Source of the DNA: Mesostigma viride
Lineage: Eukaryota > Streptophyta > Mesostigmatophyceae > Mesostigmatales > Mesostigmataceae
DNA: 44,961 nt
Direction: 5' to 3'
Assembly: GCA_009746045.1 (NCBI GenBank)
Contig: RPFO01000384.1
Span: 127,501-172,461, forward strand
Shown here: in pieces, positions 9,805 to 19,588 of the stretch
How the letters are laid out: each line of letters starts with the position of its first letter
Numbering within the stretch: position 1 is the stretch's first letter
Notes under the pieces: generated by a model
Database searches by the model: none
Told to the model about the DNA's origin: nothing
What the model saw: only the letters and a program-made list of their open reading frames with translations
Position numbers and translations under genes: made by a program

Positions 9805-11201
9805 CTAATGGCCATCCGTCTGGTAGGTACCACGGGAGGCCAGCAGAACATCCAGGTAAGCCTGGTAGTGAGACACATCCTCAGCATTGTCGTGCCTATC
9901 TACAGTGAGGAAAACATCGGCCCACACGCCGTCAGGGAAAAGTCCCAGGAAGGCCCAGTAGTACCTATGCTGTGTAAGAACGACCTGGCCCCGGGCCCAG
10001 TCCAGGAAACCGCAGGCAAAGAGGCGTAGGAAAGGCTCTACCGCGATCAGGCAGAGAGCCCGAAGGAGCAGGCGATGATACCGGATCCGAGGGCGCATAC
10101 CCGTCGGGAAAAACAGATCTACCAGGGGCTCCACGTTGGACGGCCACAACCGGATATGCCGAATCTCGCGGGAGCGCCACCGGCGGGCACACTGTCGCGA
10201 CCCGAACGTCTCGAGGTAGTCGCTAGCCCGGGGAGGAGGATGACCCCGAGAGTCCAAACCCTGGCCCGGGATGGGCGCTGGACGACGGGCATCCCACTCT
10301 AGGATGGGCTGAAGGACGGTGCTGTAAGTGGCACCCGGCACCGCAGGAAAATCTACCGTAAGAGCATCTGAGGCCGTAATGCCCAGAGGCGGAGGGTAAG
10401 CCCACTGGAACCCGCCGTAGGTGTCCAAGTCATTGTGGCGCCGAGCCCAGCGGTACAGGACGCGCCGAACCAGGATCTCACCCTGGAACACAGGATCAGC
10501 TAAAATAACCATGTCGAAAGGAGGCCGATCAGTCTCAACTGGTAGGCCACGGTCCCGCGGCGCCCGACACACCTGGGAGAACCCGTAGGACATGGGCGAA
10601 ATGGCAAGCTCGGCGGAGGCGCGCGGCAGGTCACACTGGCGGCAGGCAAGCGCAGACATACCATACCCATAGACAGGCGTGTCGCGCGACTCCGGAGTCG
10701 CATGCACCACAGAAGGGGCCCGGTCCCGATCGCCCTCTGACAACTCCCGAAGGGAATCGGCAGCGCGGGTGGCGCGCGGGTCAGAGACACTGGACCGAAC
10801 AACCGCAGCCAAAGACCGCGGGGCCGAAGGGGCAGGGGCCGGCACAGGCGCAGAAGACGCCGGTACAACAGGGGGCCGCGTCGGACCCGAAGCCGCAGGG
10901 GGTCGCGACGGACCCGCCTCCGCCACTGGCGCGCCGGTCTCTGGGGGGTGGAGCACCACCAGGCCACATGTTGAAAATAGGACCCGTGGGGACAGGCAAT
11001 CCGGCATACGACTGGTTACCGTCCAAGCTCCAGTCAGGCACCGGGATCCTCTGCGGAGGACCGCCATCCCAAAGCCTGGGAAGACCGCCCGGGTCGCTGA
11101 AGAAACCCCGCGAGGGCGGCGCTGACGTGGTGGGCGGCTCGGACGCGGCGGCGGCGGGCGCTGCCACTGGGACGGCGGACTCGCGCCGAGGCGCAGGTAC
11201 G
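9805..11201 (-). pseudogene. Post-pol ORF of outer element, C-terminal part
   Basis: Continuation of the ORF that starts at 21070; the inner element was inserted between the two parts. Read from 11201, the frame first gives an Ala/Pro-rich stretch and a block containing LPRLWDGGPPQRIPVPDWS. After a one-base frame change in or near a run of six C (about 10950), it continues through an Ala/Pro-rich region (SAPRSLAAVVRS) to a folded-looking domain of about 290 residues: LACRQCDLPRASAELAIS, LRPILEWDARRP-type segments, RHIRLWPSNVEPLVDLFFP, GQVVLTQHRYYWAFLGLFPD, and a stop at 9805. No known domain was recognised: no protease, RNase H, envelope signal peptide or clear membrane anchor. It matches 17900-19219 of the inner copy closely, except that the inner copy lacks the LPRLWDG block. 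The same C-terminal pattern recurs in the third element. Confidence 0.7.
11197..11201. repeat. Target-site duplication GTACG, left copy (inner element)
   Basis: GTACG abuts the inner element's 5' LTR; its partner is at 20162-20166. Joining the outer ORF across one copy keeps the reading frame (GAC GTA CCT), which confirms the insertion point. Confidence 0.95.
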
Positions 11202-11778
11202 TGTTACGTCGCGTAACAATTCGTTGTAGTTACGGACGTAAATTAGGTCTTTTGCCTCAGTTGTCCCTAGGTTTACGTTTAGGCTCCTACCGGGACATTA
11301 TTGTCTTCGTAACAGTACTGTGGTACATTGGGTGGGCACCGTTGGGCGCCGCGCCGCGTACTTGACTAGTGGTCCTGATCCTTTGGTAGAATGTAGTGGA
11401 CCAGCGTGCATCAGTAGATGTAGTGGACCAGCGTGCATCTGTAGGCGAGGGCCATGTCGGCCCGAGCGTGTTGGACCGTTGGTGACCATTTATGCGTGTT
11501 CTACCCCTTGTGTGTGCACTCGGCGTGTGTTAAATGGATTAACACATATAGGCTTGGGTCACGGCAGTTTAGTTGTGTTTCCTTCCTCTATTCCTGGAGT
11601 AAACGGGTTTTGATAAATGGTTGTATGGCGTATTATAGTAACACTTACGTTAATGCATTGAGATCAGCTCCGTCACGTTCGTCTTTCGCCAGAGGTTTGA
11701 GTAGAGGAGGCCTGACCAGTTTAGGTAGTATCAGGCCCATTAGAGGTAGAGGCGGAGGTAGATATCCGCGGCGTAACA
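11202..11778 (+). repeat. 5' LTR of inner element
   Basis: 577-bp LTR with TGTTACG/CGTAACA ends. It contains an imperfect tandem duplication of TAGTGGACCAGCGTGCATC (about 11395-11440), also present in the other LTR copies. After one A comes TGGTTCCGGAGG, the likely primer-binding site. This differs from the outer copy's TGGACTCGGAGG, so the two copies are distinct subfamilies or use different tRNAs. Confidence 0.95.
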
Positions 11779-12311
11779 ATGGTTCCGGAGGAACTTCAGT
11801 AGGTAGTGAACGAGACGACTATCCCTTGCCACATACACCTGTTCAAGACCCCTTCCGCGTCCAGGAACAAGAAGTCGACACTTCCTTGATAGGTAATGGG
11901 CGGGTCGCCTTCAAGCTAGGAGAGTAGTGCTGCCCGTTTCGGGACACGCTCTACCTAGAAGCTAGACCTGCTCGCAGCGGAAAAATCCTTTCGTAGTTAG
12001 CCTGTCCTTCGCCTTGTTTTCCTGCTTACGGTTGTTTCCTGTCTTAGATAGGGGAGTATTACTGTTCGGAGACGATTAGCGTCGCAGTCCCTACACCTTT
12101 TTCCTTGTGCTGCTGCTTTATTAGACGGCCGCACCCGCAGAGTTACGGGGCGCTGTGTTAGGACGAGCGCTGGAAAATCCGGCCGCTGACTTAGGACGAG
12201 AGGTGGAAACTTCCGCCCTCCTTCTCCTTTCGGTGATCCAGATCGTCCAGCTAAGTCGCCTACCCCTACCTCGTCTAGCTTGACATCACAAGACACGCCA
12301 GGTGAGTTATC
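11779..12311 (+). other. Inner element leader
   Basis: 533 bp between the 5' LTR and the ORF1 start codon. It begins with the presumed primer-binding site at 11780. It aligns with 27485-28008 of the outer element in the opposite orientation, with scattered differences. No ORF of note; probably the untranslated leader with the packaging signal. Confidence 0.6.
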
Positions 12312-12417
12312 ATGAGTCAACGTCGTGTTTTTACTGCGCCTTCCCATTCATCTAGTGATAATAGCTTAGCTAAGTATTACGTAGTTATTACCCCTCAATG
12401 GTCAGCCATTTTCCTCT

Positions 12418-12428
12418 CTTGGTCAGAT
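12418..12428. repeat. Target-site duplication of SINE-like insert, left
   Basis: CTTGGTCAGAT, repeated exactly at 12898-12908. Confidence 0.9.
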
Positions 12429-12897
12429 TAATTAATTAATTAATTAATTAAACTCGTGCTCCCGTTGGGGAGTCACGGAGCACCGAAGTGCTTTTAATCC
12501 CTGTGTGTGCACTACAGGAGAAAGGGCAGAGACCCCCAGTCTCCTTCATGCCAAAGGCATGCCACAGCTGCAATCGGGCGCGGCTAGCTAAAAGGACAGG
12601 CTAACGATCCGGCAAACTGTGGGTGCAATAAGACCCATGTGAGCATGTCATAGCAAGGAGCGTGGGCAAGTAATCTGAACATAGCCAGGGCGTAGCATGG
12701 CTGTACTAGAACTAGGCTAAGGCTATGGCTGGTTGTGTACCGTGCGTTGGCGGCACGTGACTAGGTTTGTTGGCACAGCTAGGCAAACATTCTAGGCATG
12801 GCTGCCTTAGCGACAGTGACTCCAATGGTTACAAGCTAGGGCTATTGCTATTCTAGCCCGCTGGGGGCGTCCACATCTTGTGGTTGATCATCAGATG
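12429..12897 (-). mobile_element. SINE-like insertion with (TTAA)n tail
   Basis: 469-bp insertion in ORF1 of the inner element, flanked by an 11-bp direct repeat CTTGGTCAGAT (12418-12428 and 12898-12908). The outer copy lacks it and shows the empty site. Read on the minus strand, it ends in about six TTAA units, the tandem tail expected of a LINE-mobilised short element. A stem of GTGCTCC/GGAGCAC lies next to the tail (about 12449-12484). It has no long ORF. I could not recognise a clear tRNA-type A or B box, so the origin of its head is open; a truncated LINE is the alternative. Confidence 0.75.
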
Positions 12898-12908
12898 CTT
12901 GGTCAGAT
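12898..12908. repeat. Target-site duplication of SINE-like insert, right
   Basis: CTTGGTCAGAT, the partner of 12418-12428. Only one copy of this sequence exists at the matching site of the outer element. Confidence 0.9.
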
Positions 12909-13311
12909 GCTAGGAAGATAGTGCAAAATCGTACATATAATGTAATTAGGTATAAGAAATTTGTTACCTTCGAGGAAGCTCAACAATTCCTTATAGACCA
13001 TAGCGTAACAGATCTAGTAGGCCTACACGTACGTTCTACTCCTCATGGTCGCCCTCCTGTAGAAGCTCTAGATTTTGCTACCCCTCCTTCGTCTCCCCCT
13101 AAGAGGGCTGCATCCTCATCTAGCTTAGCTACTCCTCTCACCTTAGAATTCGGTTCCCTATCCATTACTGTGGTTAAAAAGGATTGATTTAACTTGTTTC
13201 CTTCTTTTAAGCCATTAAAAGCTTTTTCTTTTCTTTCTTTGCCTTAAATTAGGCCTTGTCCTTTATCCTTGTTGCTTTCAGTTAGAATTCTGGTCATTTA
13301 CTTAAACAAAA

Positions 13312-15054
13312 ATGGATCCAGTGGGTGGTAACATGTCGCCTATACCTACCAATACTCCTACTATGAGTAATAATAATAATAATAATACTAACAACCATAA
13401 CAACAATTGTGGTAACCGACGGGACTCACTTGAAACGGTGCATCATCTCACTCCTCAAGGTAACCTTCGTGCCTCACCTCCTTCTCCTATTGCTGATGGT
13501 CGCCGTCGTCCCTCACTTACCCCTCCTACCTTTGAACAACGTCAACGTATGCAAGTCAGATTTAGTGATGACCCTTCCCTTACCCTGAACCAGGCCCCAG
13601 CCCCTCCTGCAACCTTGGCTCAACCCTCCAGCAGGTCCTCACTAACTAACAATGTTTTTAGGCCTCCTTCCCACCCTGTGCCTTCTATGCCTGCTCTTAA
13701 CACGGGTCGTGCCTCTGCCCCTGTCGGTCCTTCTGGGCGCCCTAGTGCAGTTCCCTTTTACACACCTGCTTCCTGGTCCTACCCTGAGACGGCCTATGAG
13801 GCAGCCCAGGTCCCTACCCGTGTGGCTGATTTAGAAGTTAATAGTGATTTCAGCACCATGCCCTTAGATGACAGAAATTATGATCATTTTGCCTATTCCT
13901 CTCTTCGTGAGCAATATACTGTCCCCTTCTCTTATGGGCACCAGCCTGAAACGGTGGCCCCTTCTAGACCCCTACCCAAGACTTTTCCTCTTCCTTCCTT
14001 CTATCCCGCTTATGTAGCAGTGGAAGATAGTGGCCCTATGGGAAAAACTGACTCTTCTAATCCCCCTAAGCCCCCTGCTCTTCCCCTCTTTGCTAACCTT
14101 CCCAAGCTGGATGTCAAGTCTACCCCTCAACAGTTTTTCACCTTTATTATGTTGCTTACCCAGAACACGGAGTCGTGGCAGAATCATAATAGATGGCGTC
14201 TTTCTGATGCTGTATTAGTTCCTCACTATCTTACAACCTGTATTACTCCTGAGCTTGCTAACCTCATTCAGTGTGAGTCTTTGGCCTCTCATGCCTACCC
14301 TAACTCTGTAGCAGAATTGTTTAAGCGTTTAGAGAACCATTTAGTCCCTCCTGATTCAGATTGGCAGGATAGATTAGCCTTTGGTACCTTGCAGCAGGGT
14401 ACTAAATCATTTAAGGAGTATATGAAAGAGTTTGATGCTCAGATGGTACGAATTAGGGATTTGTCGGGTGCAGAAGTACGTGCTCGCTTCCTCCAAGGCC
14501 TCAGTAGACCCTTATTACGTGAAGTCAAGCGCCAGTTCTCTGCCTACCGTTTTACTGATCTGCCCCTCAAGCATGTGCGCCAGCATCTCTTGCGTGTAGC
14601 AGATTTCTTCACCACCCCTTCTCTTCCTACCCGTTCCCGTATTAATAATATTATCCTTACCCCTGAGGAGGAGAACTCCTATGTAGAAGAATTAGATATC
14701 TGTGTTACTGACCTTTCAGCCCTTGATGTCTCTCATATCACATGCTATCATTGTAAGGAAGTAGGTCATCTTAAACGTGAGTGCCCCAAGTTCCTTTCGG
14801 GTGCTCCCCCTCATCCCGACGCTCGCCCTCCTCGTACCCCTCAGCGTGCTCCTATTCGTCCTACTTCAGGACGCATTCCTTCAGCTACCCCTAGTAGGCT
14901 GAATGCTGTGCAGACAGGATCCCCAGGGTTCCCCTATGATAATCAGGCTCCCGCACCCTCTTCGCTCCCTCGTGACCCTCCAGCAGTGGCTTTTTCGCCA
15001 GGGTCTTCTTCGGGGTTAGTTCCTATGGATTTGGGGGGGGAGGGGGAACAGTAG
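13312..15054 (+). CDS. gag: Gag polyprotein, inner element
   Basis: Intact 580-residue Gag, the structural protein of the retrotransposon particle. The ATG is at 13312. The N-terminus has a run of Asn coded by AAT/AAC repeats, then a Pro/Ser-rich region to about residue 250. A capsid-like helical region follows (about 250-430), including NSVAELFKRLENHLVPPD, FKEYMKEFDAQMVRIRDL and FLQGLSRPLLREVKRQF. A CCHC zinc knuckle, CYHCKEVGHLKREC, sits at about 478-491. The C-terminal tail is Pro-rich. The ORF ends right after a purine run, GGGGGGGGAGGGGG (15033-15046). The outer copy has one G fewer in this run and therefore a different C-terminus. The pol frame opens after a TAA near 15102, so protease is not simply fused to Gag. 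Confidence 0.92.
   Translation: MDPVGGNMSPIPTNTPTMSNNNNNNTNNHNNNCGNRRDSLETVHHLTPQGNLRASPPSPIADGRRRPSLTPPTFEQRQRMQVRFSDDPSLTLNQAPAPPATLAQPSSRSSLTNNVFRPPSHPVPSMPALNTGRASAPVGPSGRPSAVPFYTPASWSYPETAYEAAQVPTRVADLEVNSDFSTMPLDDRNYDHFAYSSLREQYTVPFSYGHQPETVAPSRPLPKTFPLPSFYPAYVAVEDSGPMGKTDSSNPPKPPALPLFANLPKLDVKSTPQQFFTFIMLLTQNTESWQNHNRWRLSDAVLVPHYLTTCITPELANLIQCESLASHAYPNSVAELFKRLENHLVPPDSDWQDRLAFGTLQQGTKSFKEYMKEFDAQMVRIRDLSGAEVRARFLQGLSRPLLREVKRQFSAYRFTDLPLKHVRQHLLRVADFFTTPSLPTRSRINNIILTPEEENSYVEELDICVTDLSALDVSHITCYHCKEVGHLKRECPKFLSGAPPHPDARPPRTPQRAPIRPTSGRIPSATPSRLNAVQTGSPGFPYDNQAPAPSSLPRDPPAVAFSPGSSSGLVPMDLGGEGEQ
15033..15046 (+). promoter_or_regulatory. Internal polypurine tract at gag end
   Basis: G8-A-G5, containing the same 11-base string as the 3' PPT (GGGGGGGGAGG). 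The outer copy has G7-A-G5 at 25281-25293. It could act as a central PPT, or be a coding coincidence; the role is inference. Confidence 0.4.
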
Positions 15055-15178
15055 GCCTGTCAGCCGGGGGTAACCTGGACAGGTCCTTAGATAGTACCCC
15101 AGATAAAATTTTTGCCTGCCTGTTTTTATAACCTCTGTAGGAGCTGAATCTTCCCTACCACTACGTGTGCGTCCTCTT

Positions 15179-17888
15179 ATGTTCTTGAATGGTGGTTTAA
15201 CCGTCCCTCACACTGTTGTAGACCCCTTCTTGCATGCTGATGAACTCTTGAATGTCTCTGTGTTGGTAGATAGCGGTGCGGCTAGCTCCTTTGTGAGCGA
15301 GGCCCTAGTTAGGCGTTTAGGACTAGTCCCTACCCCTCACACCAAACCCGTTACTGTTCATTATGCTGATGGTCGCACCAGTCATTCCCCGGGTACGGTG
15401 TCCCTTCCCATGGTTATACAAGGACGTACTGTCAACCTGACGGCCACTATAGGCCCTATCACTACCGCTGATGTATTACTAGGATTAGATTGGCACCAGG
15501 ATAATAAGATTACTATTAATTATGATACCATGGTCATTTGGTTTCCAGATAGCTCTTACTGGGTACCTGAACGTCATTATAGATTGGAAAATTTATCCTT
15601 GGTAGATATTACTCCTCCTACACCTGTTGATCCTCCTGTAAGACCTATACCTGAAGTATTAATGTCCAATGACGAGTTGCGTTCTGAACTAAAGGAATAT
15701 GGATATTTATTATGTATGTTCCTTCAGTTAGAAGTACAGGAGATACCTATCACTAATAATAGTGTGGATATAGATATAAACACAGTGGATACAATAGGAG
15801 TGGGATTTACTGAAAATGAAATAGTAAGATACATGGCTGTGATAGATTCCTCAAAAGTTTTTGAAGAAAAGACTCCTTCTTATCCTCCTCCTCGTTCTGT
15901 TTTACACCGTGTAGTTATCAAGGACGGTGCAGTTCCTACGCACTCTCCGATGTATAGAATGGGCCCTACCGAGTTAAAGGAACTAAAACAGATTTTAGTG
16001 TCATTATTAGAAGCAGGATTGATAGAGCCTAGTAACTCCCCTACTCAGCTGGTGTCCTGTTAGTTCCTAAGCCAAATGGCAAGTTTCGCCTAGTTACTGA
16101 TTATAGGAAGTTGAATGATATTACTGTGAAGTCTAAATACCCTCTACCTCGTATTGATGATATATTTAATAAGGTTAAAGGTTCCACTTGTTTCACAGTA
16201 CTGGATTGTGCGGATGGTTTTTGGCAGTTGCGGATAGCTCCTGAGGATTGCCATAAAACCGCCTTTGCTACCCCTTTTGGTCATTACCAGTTTAGAGTAG
16301 CGGCTATGGGACTCTGTAACTCGCCTGCCTCTTTTCAAATGTTAATGAATGAAGTGCTTAGACCTGTTATGGGAAATTCTCATCTTCCTCAGGTGTCCTC
16401 TGATCTAAAGGATCCTTCCTTCTCCTCTGTTTCTTTATCTGAGCATGACCGTTCTTGTGCTCAAGCTTACTTAGATGATATTCTTATTTACTCTCCTGAT
16501 TTTGAAACGCACCTACGTGATTTAAAGAAAGTATTAGAAATAATGGCTGAAAATTCTTTGTGGGCGCGCCGTGCTAAAGTTCGTTCGGGTAGGAGTGTCC
16601 CATTTTTAGGGCACGTTCTGTCAGATGCCGGGGTCGCTACCGACCCGGATAAAACTAAGTCAATTCAGGAATGGCCTACTCCTACCGACGTTAAAGGTGT
16701 ACGTAGTTTCCTAGGAATTGCTTCTTACTATAGGCGTTTTATCCCGCGTTTCGCAACTATAGCAGCCCCTATTAATCATTTATTAAAGAAGGATATCCCC
16801 TTTGTTTGGAGTAGTGAATGTCAGTCGGCTTTTCAGTGCCTAAAATCCCTACTCCTTTCCCCTCCTGTACTCATCCTACCGGATACTACTAAACCCTTTG
16901 TTGTGGCTACAGATGCTAGTAAAGTAGCTATAGGTGGTGTCCTTCTCCAGGATCAGGGTCAGGGCTTACAGCCAATTGAGTATATCTCTAGGACAATGCT
17001 CCCTGCGGAGCGTAACTATCCCGTACACCAGCAGGAACTCTTAGCTGTGGTGTATTGTTGCCACGCGTGGCAGCACTTCCTTAAAGGTGCTCAATTTGAT
17101 GTCTGCCTGAATGAACCCTGTGAGCTAGATCCTTATAGGTTAGTTATCCAAACGGATCATCGTCCCCTTACCCATCTTCTCTCCCAACCCAACCTTACCC
17201 CTCGGCAAGCGCGCTGGATGGAATTTTTAGCACAGTTTTCCCCTTTTAAACTTCAGTATGTCAAGGGTGTAGATAACATAGTACCAGATGCACTCTCTCG
17301 TCGTGCAGACTATTCCTTCTTCGAGGACCTTGATGTTCTCAATACTACTCTAGTTCCTACTACTATGGGTGTAACCCCTTATGGTGAACTACCTGATGAT
17401 GAATCCTATGCCTACCTCTTTCATACAGCTGTTCGCATGCCTGATCTCCTTTCTCACGTAGGACTCTCTCTCCCGTGTGAGGCCCTTCCCGTGGCCTCGG
17501 TGGGGGGGAGGGGAAAAATAAAATTTCTATACCGCTTAGCCATATAGCGACTAGGTCAGGAAAGTCTTATGAAAACGTAGTCCCTCTAGGACCTCCCCTT
17601 CTCTTTGGCAAGGCGGTAGGAGATCTCTTTAAACCTGTTCTGGATACTTCTGTAGCGATGCCTACCTCTGATCTTGAACGCCTTATTAGTAGATTTACGG
17701 CCACTGAGCCGGAAGCATTAGCTGCCATTGCTGCACATCCCCAACAATTAGGCAAGCACCCTTGTAAATTTGTAGGTGGGTTTTTATATGTGCAGATAGC
17801 AGATTCTCCCCCTCAATGGCGCCTGTATGTCCCTCCTATCTGTCGCTCCTCCTTGCTCTTTGAGTTGCATGTCTTACCTCGGTCATCA
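15179..17888 (+). pseudogene. pol: Pol polyprotein, inner element, frameshifted and truncated
   Basis: Order: aspartic protease (LVDSGAASSFVSEALVRRLG, about 15268-15327), reverse transcriptase, RNase H, start of integrase. The first ATG is at 15179. RT shows VPKPNGKFRLVTDYRKLN (about 16065-16118) and the catalytic YLDDILIYS (about 16470). RNase H shows ATDASKVAIGGVLLQDQ and QTDHRPLTHLL. The frame breaks at about 16038 by loss of one base relative to the outer copy (NSPYSAGV region), and again at the purine run 17502-17513 between RNase H and integrase. The integrase keeps only its N-terminal portion (SDLERLISRFTATEPEALAA and onwards) and ends at about 17888. There it joins the middle of the post-pol ORF. 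The catalytic DDE core and chromodomain are absent. Confidence 0.9.
17502..17513 (+). promoter_or_regulatory. Internal polypurine tract at RNase H-integrase boundary
   Basis: G7-A-G4 followed by AAAAATAAA. It resembles the 3' PPT. The reading frame changes here in this copy, in the outer copy (G9-A-G4, 22816-22829) and at the matching purine run in the third element (40619-40629). Either a priming or frameshift site, or a mutation and sequencing hotspot. Confidence 0.4.
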
Positions 17889-19219
17889 GGTGTGTTGCAG
17901 TGGAGCCTACCCCTTCGGGTTTGCCTGATCCTCTGTCGGCGACGGTCTTGGCTATGCAGGCTCAGATCCAGTCCCTGACCACGGCATTCGGGGCCTTCAT
18001 GGCTGCCCAAGCGCAGACTCCGGCCACGCCAGGTGTGTCTGTGGTGGCTGCGCCCCCTACCCCTTCGGGTGTTTCGGCACCTGTGGTTTTGCCGTCGCCC
18101 ACTACCCCTTCGGTAGCGGCGGCTCCGACACCTCCGGTTACCTCCGTGCCGGCGACCGACGTTTCTGCGTCGGCCCCCGCTTCGGTCCCTGCCCCTTCGG
18201 CCTCGCGGTCTTTGGCTGCGGTCGTTCGGTCCACCGGTCAGGATCCTCGCGCCACCCGCGCTGCCGATTCCCTCCGGGAGTTGTCCCAGGGTGATCGGGA
18301 CAGGGCCCCTTCTGTGGTGCATGTGACACCGGAGTCGCGCGACACGCCCGTGCCTGGATGCGGTATGTCCGCACTCGCCTGCCGCCAGTGTGACCTGCCG
18401 CGCGCCTCCGCCGAGCTTGCCATCTCGCCCATGTCCTACGGGTTCTCCCAGGTGTGTCGGGCGCCTCGGGATCGTAGCCTACCCATTGAGACTGATCGGC
18501 CTCCTTTCGACATGGTTATTCTAGCTGATCCTGTGTTCCAGGGTGAGATCTTGGTTCGGCGCGTTCTGTATCGCTGGGCTAGGCGCCACAACGACTTGGA
18601 CACCTACGGTGGGTTCCAGTGGGCTTACCCTCCGCCTCTGAGCATTATGGCTTCGGATGCCCTTACGGTAGAGTTTCCGGCGGTACAGGGTGCTGCGTAC
18701 AACACGGTCCTCCAGCCCATCCTCGAGTGGGATGCCCGTCGTCCGGCACCCATCCCGGGCCAGGGTCTAGACTCCCGTTGCCACCCTCCTCCTCGGGCCA
18801 GCGACTACCTGGAGACATTCGGGTCGCGCCAGTGTGCTCGTCGGTGGCGCTCCCGAGAGGTTCGGCACATCCGGATGTGGCCGTCCAACGTGGAGCCCTT
18901 GGTGGACCTGTTTTTCCCGACGGGTTTGCGCCCTCGGATCCGGTACCATCGTCTCCTCCTGCGGGCCCTCTGTTTGATCGCGGTAGAGCCTTTCCTTCGC
19001 CTCTTTGCCTGTGGCTTCCTGGACTGGGCCCGTGGCCAGGTCGTTCTTACGCAGCATAGGTATTACTGGGCCTTTCTGGGCCTTTTTCCTGACGGTGTGT
19101 GGGCCGATGTGTTCCTCACTGTAGATAGGCATGACAATGTCGAGGATGTGGCCCACTACCAGGCCTACCTGGATGTCCTGCTGGCCTCCCGTGGTACCTA
19201 CCAGACGGATGGCCATTAG
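17889..19219 (+). pseudogene. Post-pol ORF of inner element, N-terminally deleted
   Basis: About 440 residues of the post-pol ORF, fused by deletion behind the integrase fragment. The surviving part starts at VEPTPSGLPDPL, goes through a short amphipathic helix (AMQAQIQSLTTAFGAFMAAQ), a long Ala/Pro/Ser/Thr/Val-rich stretch, then the C-terminal domain described for 9805-11201, ending GTYQTDGH before TAG. This C-terminal part is open over its whole length. The ORF has no ATG near the junction, so it is probably not translated on its own. Function unknown; not an envelope by any feature I can see. Confidence 0.75.
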
Positions 19220-19577
19220 ATAGAGGGCCTTAGGCCCGACCTGAGGGTGTTGTCCCTCCGGTATGTAGAGTCGCCCTCATATTCTGGCCAGTTGGTTGGC
19301 TGTTCTTGGTCCTTGGCGCTGATGTGTTTACTCTGTGTGTCCTGCCCAGTGCCGCCCCCCCCGGCCAGGACTCCGTTCCAGGCAGTTAGGGGAACCTCCC
19401 ACCAGGCTTGGTGCTGGCTAACCCTACACCACCCGGCGTGGTGGTGGAGACCGTGTGAACTATTGGTGCTTTGTATCTGGGATGGTCTATCGATTGTGTT
19501 GGTGTGTGTTGGGTGCATTAGGTTTCCTACTCCTTTGTTTCCTCCCTGTGCGTAGGGAGAGGGCTCCCTACCTTTGT
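19220..19577 (+). other. Inner element, stretch between post-pol ORF and PPT
   Basis: About 360 bp without a supported gene. Same segment as 9447-9804 of the outer element in reverse orientation. Confidence 0.5.
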
Positions 19578-19588
19578 GGGGGGGGAGG
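19578..19588 (+). promoter_or_regulatory. 3' polypurine tract of inner element
   Basis: GGGGGGGGAGG immediately before the 3' LTR, the expected plus-strand primer site. Confidence 0.85.

Larger units (their letters stand above)
12312..13187 (+). pseudogene. ORF1 (viroplasmin/hybrid-binding-like), split by insertion
   Basis: The ATG at 12312 opens the same small protein as the outer element's 27092-27484. After 39 codons the frame meets TAA (12429-12431) supplied by the inserted SINE-like sequence. The second half resumes in frame at 12909, after the duplicated target site, and runs to 13187 (RYKKFVTFEEAQQFL near its start, ending SLSITVVKKD). Function is lost in this copy. Confidence 0.85.

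Noticed and set aside
12421-12480. Possible CRISPR or tandem array around the TTAA repeats
   Set aside because: Only a simple tetranucleotide tail with no spacers; it fits the 3' tail of the SINE-like insert.
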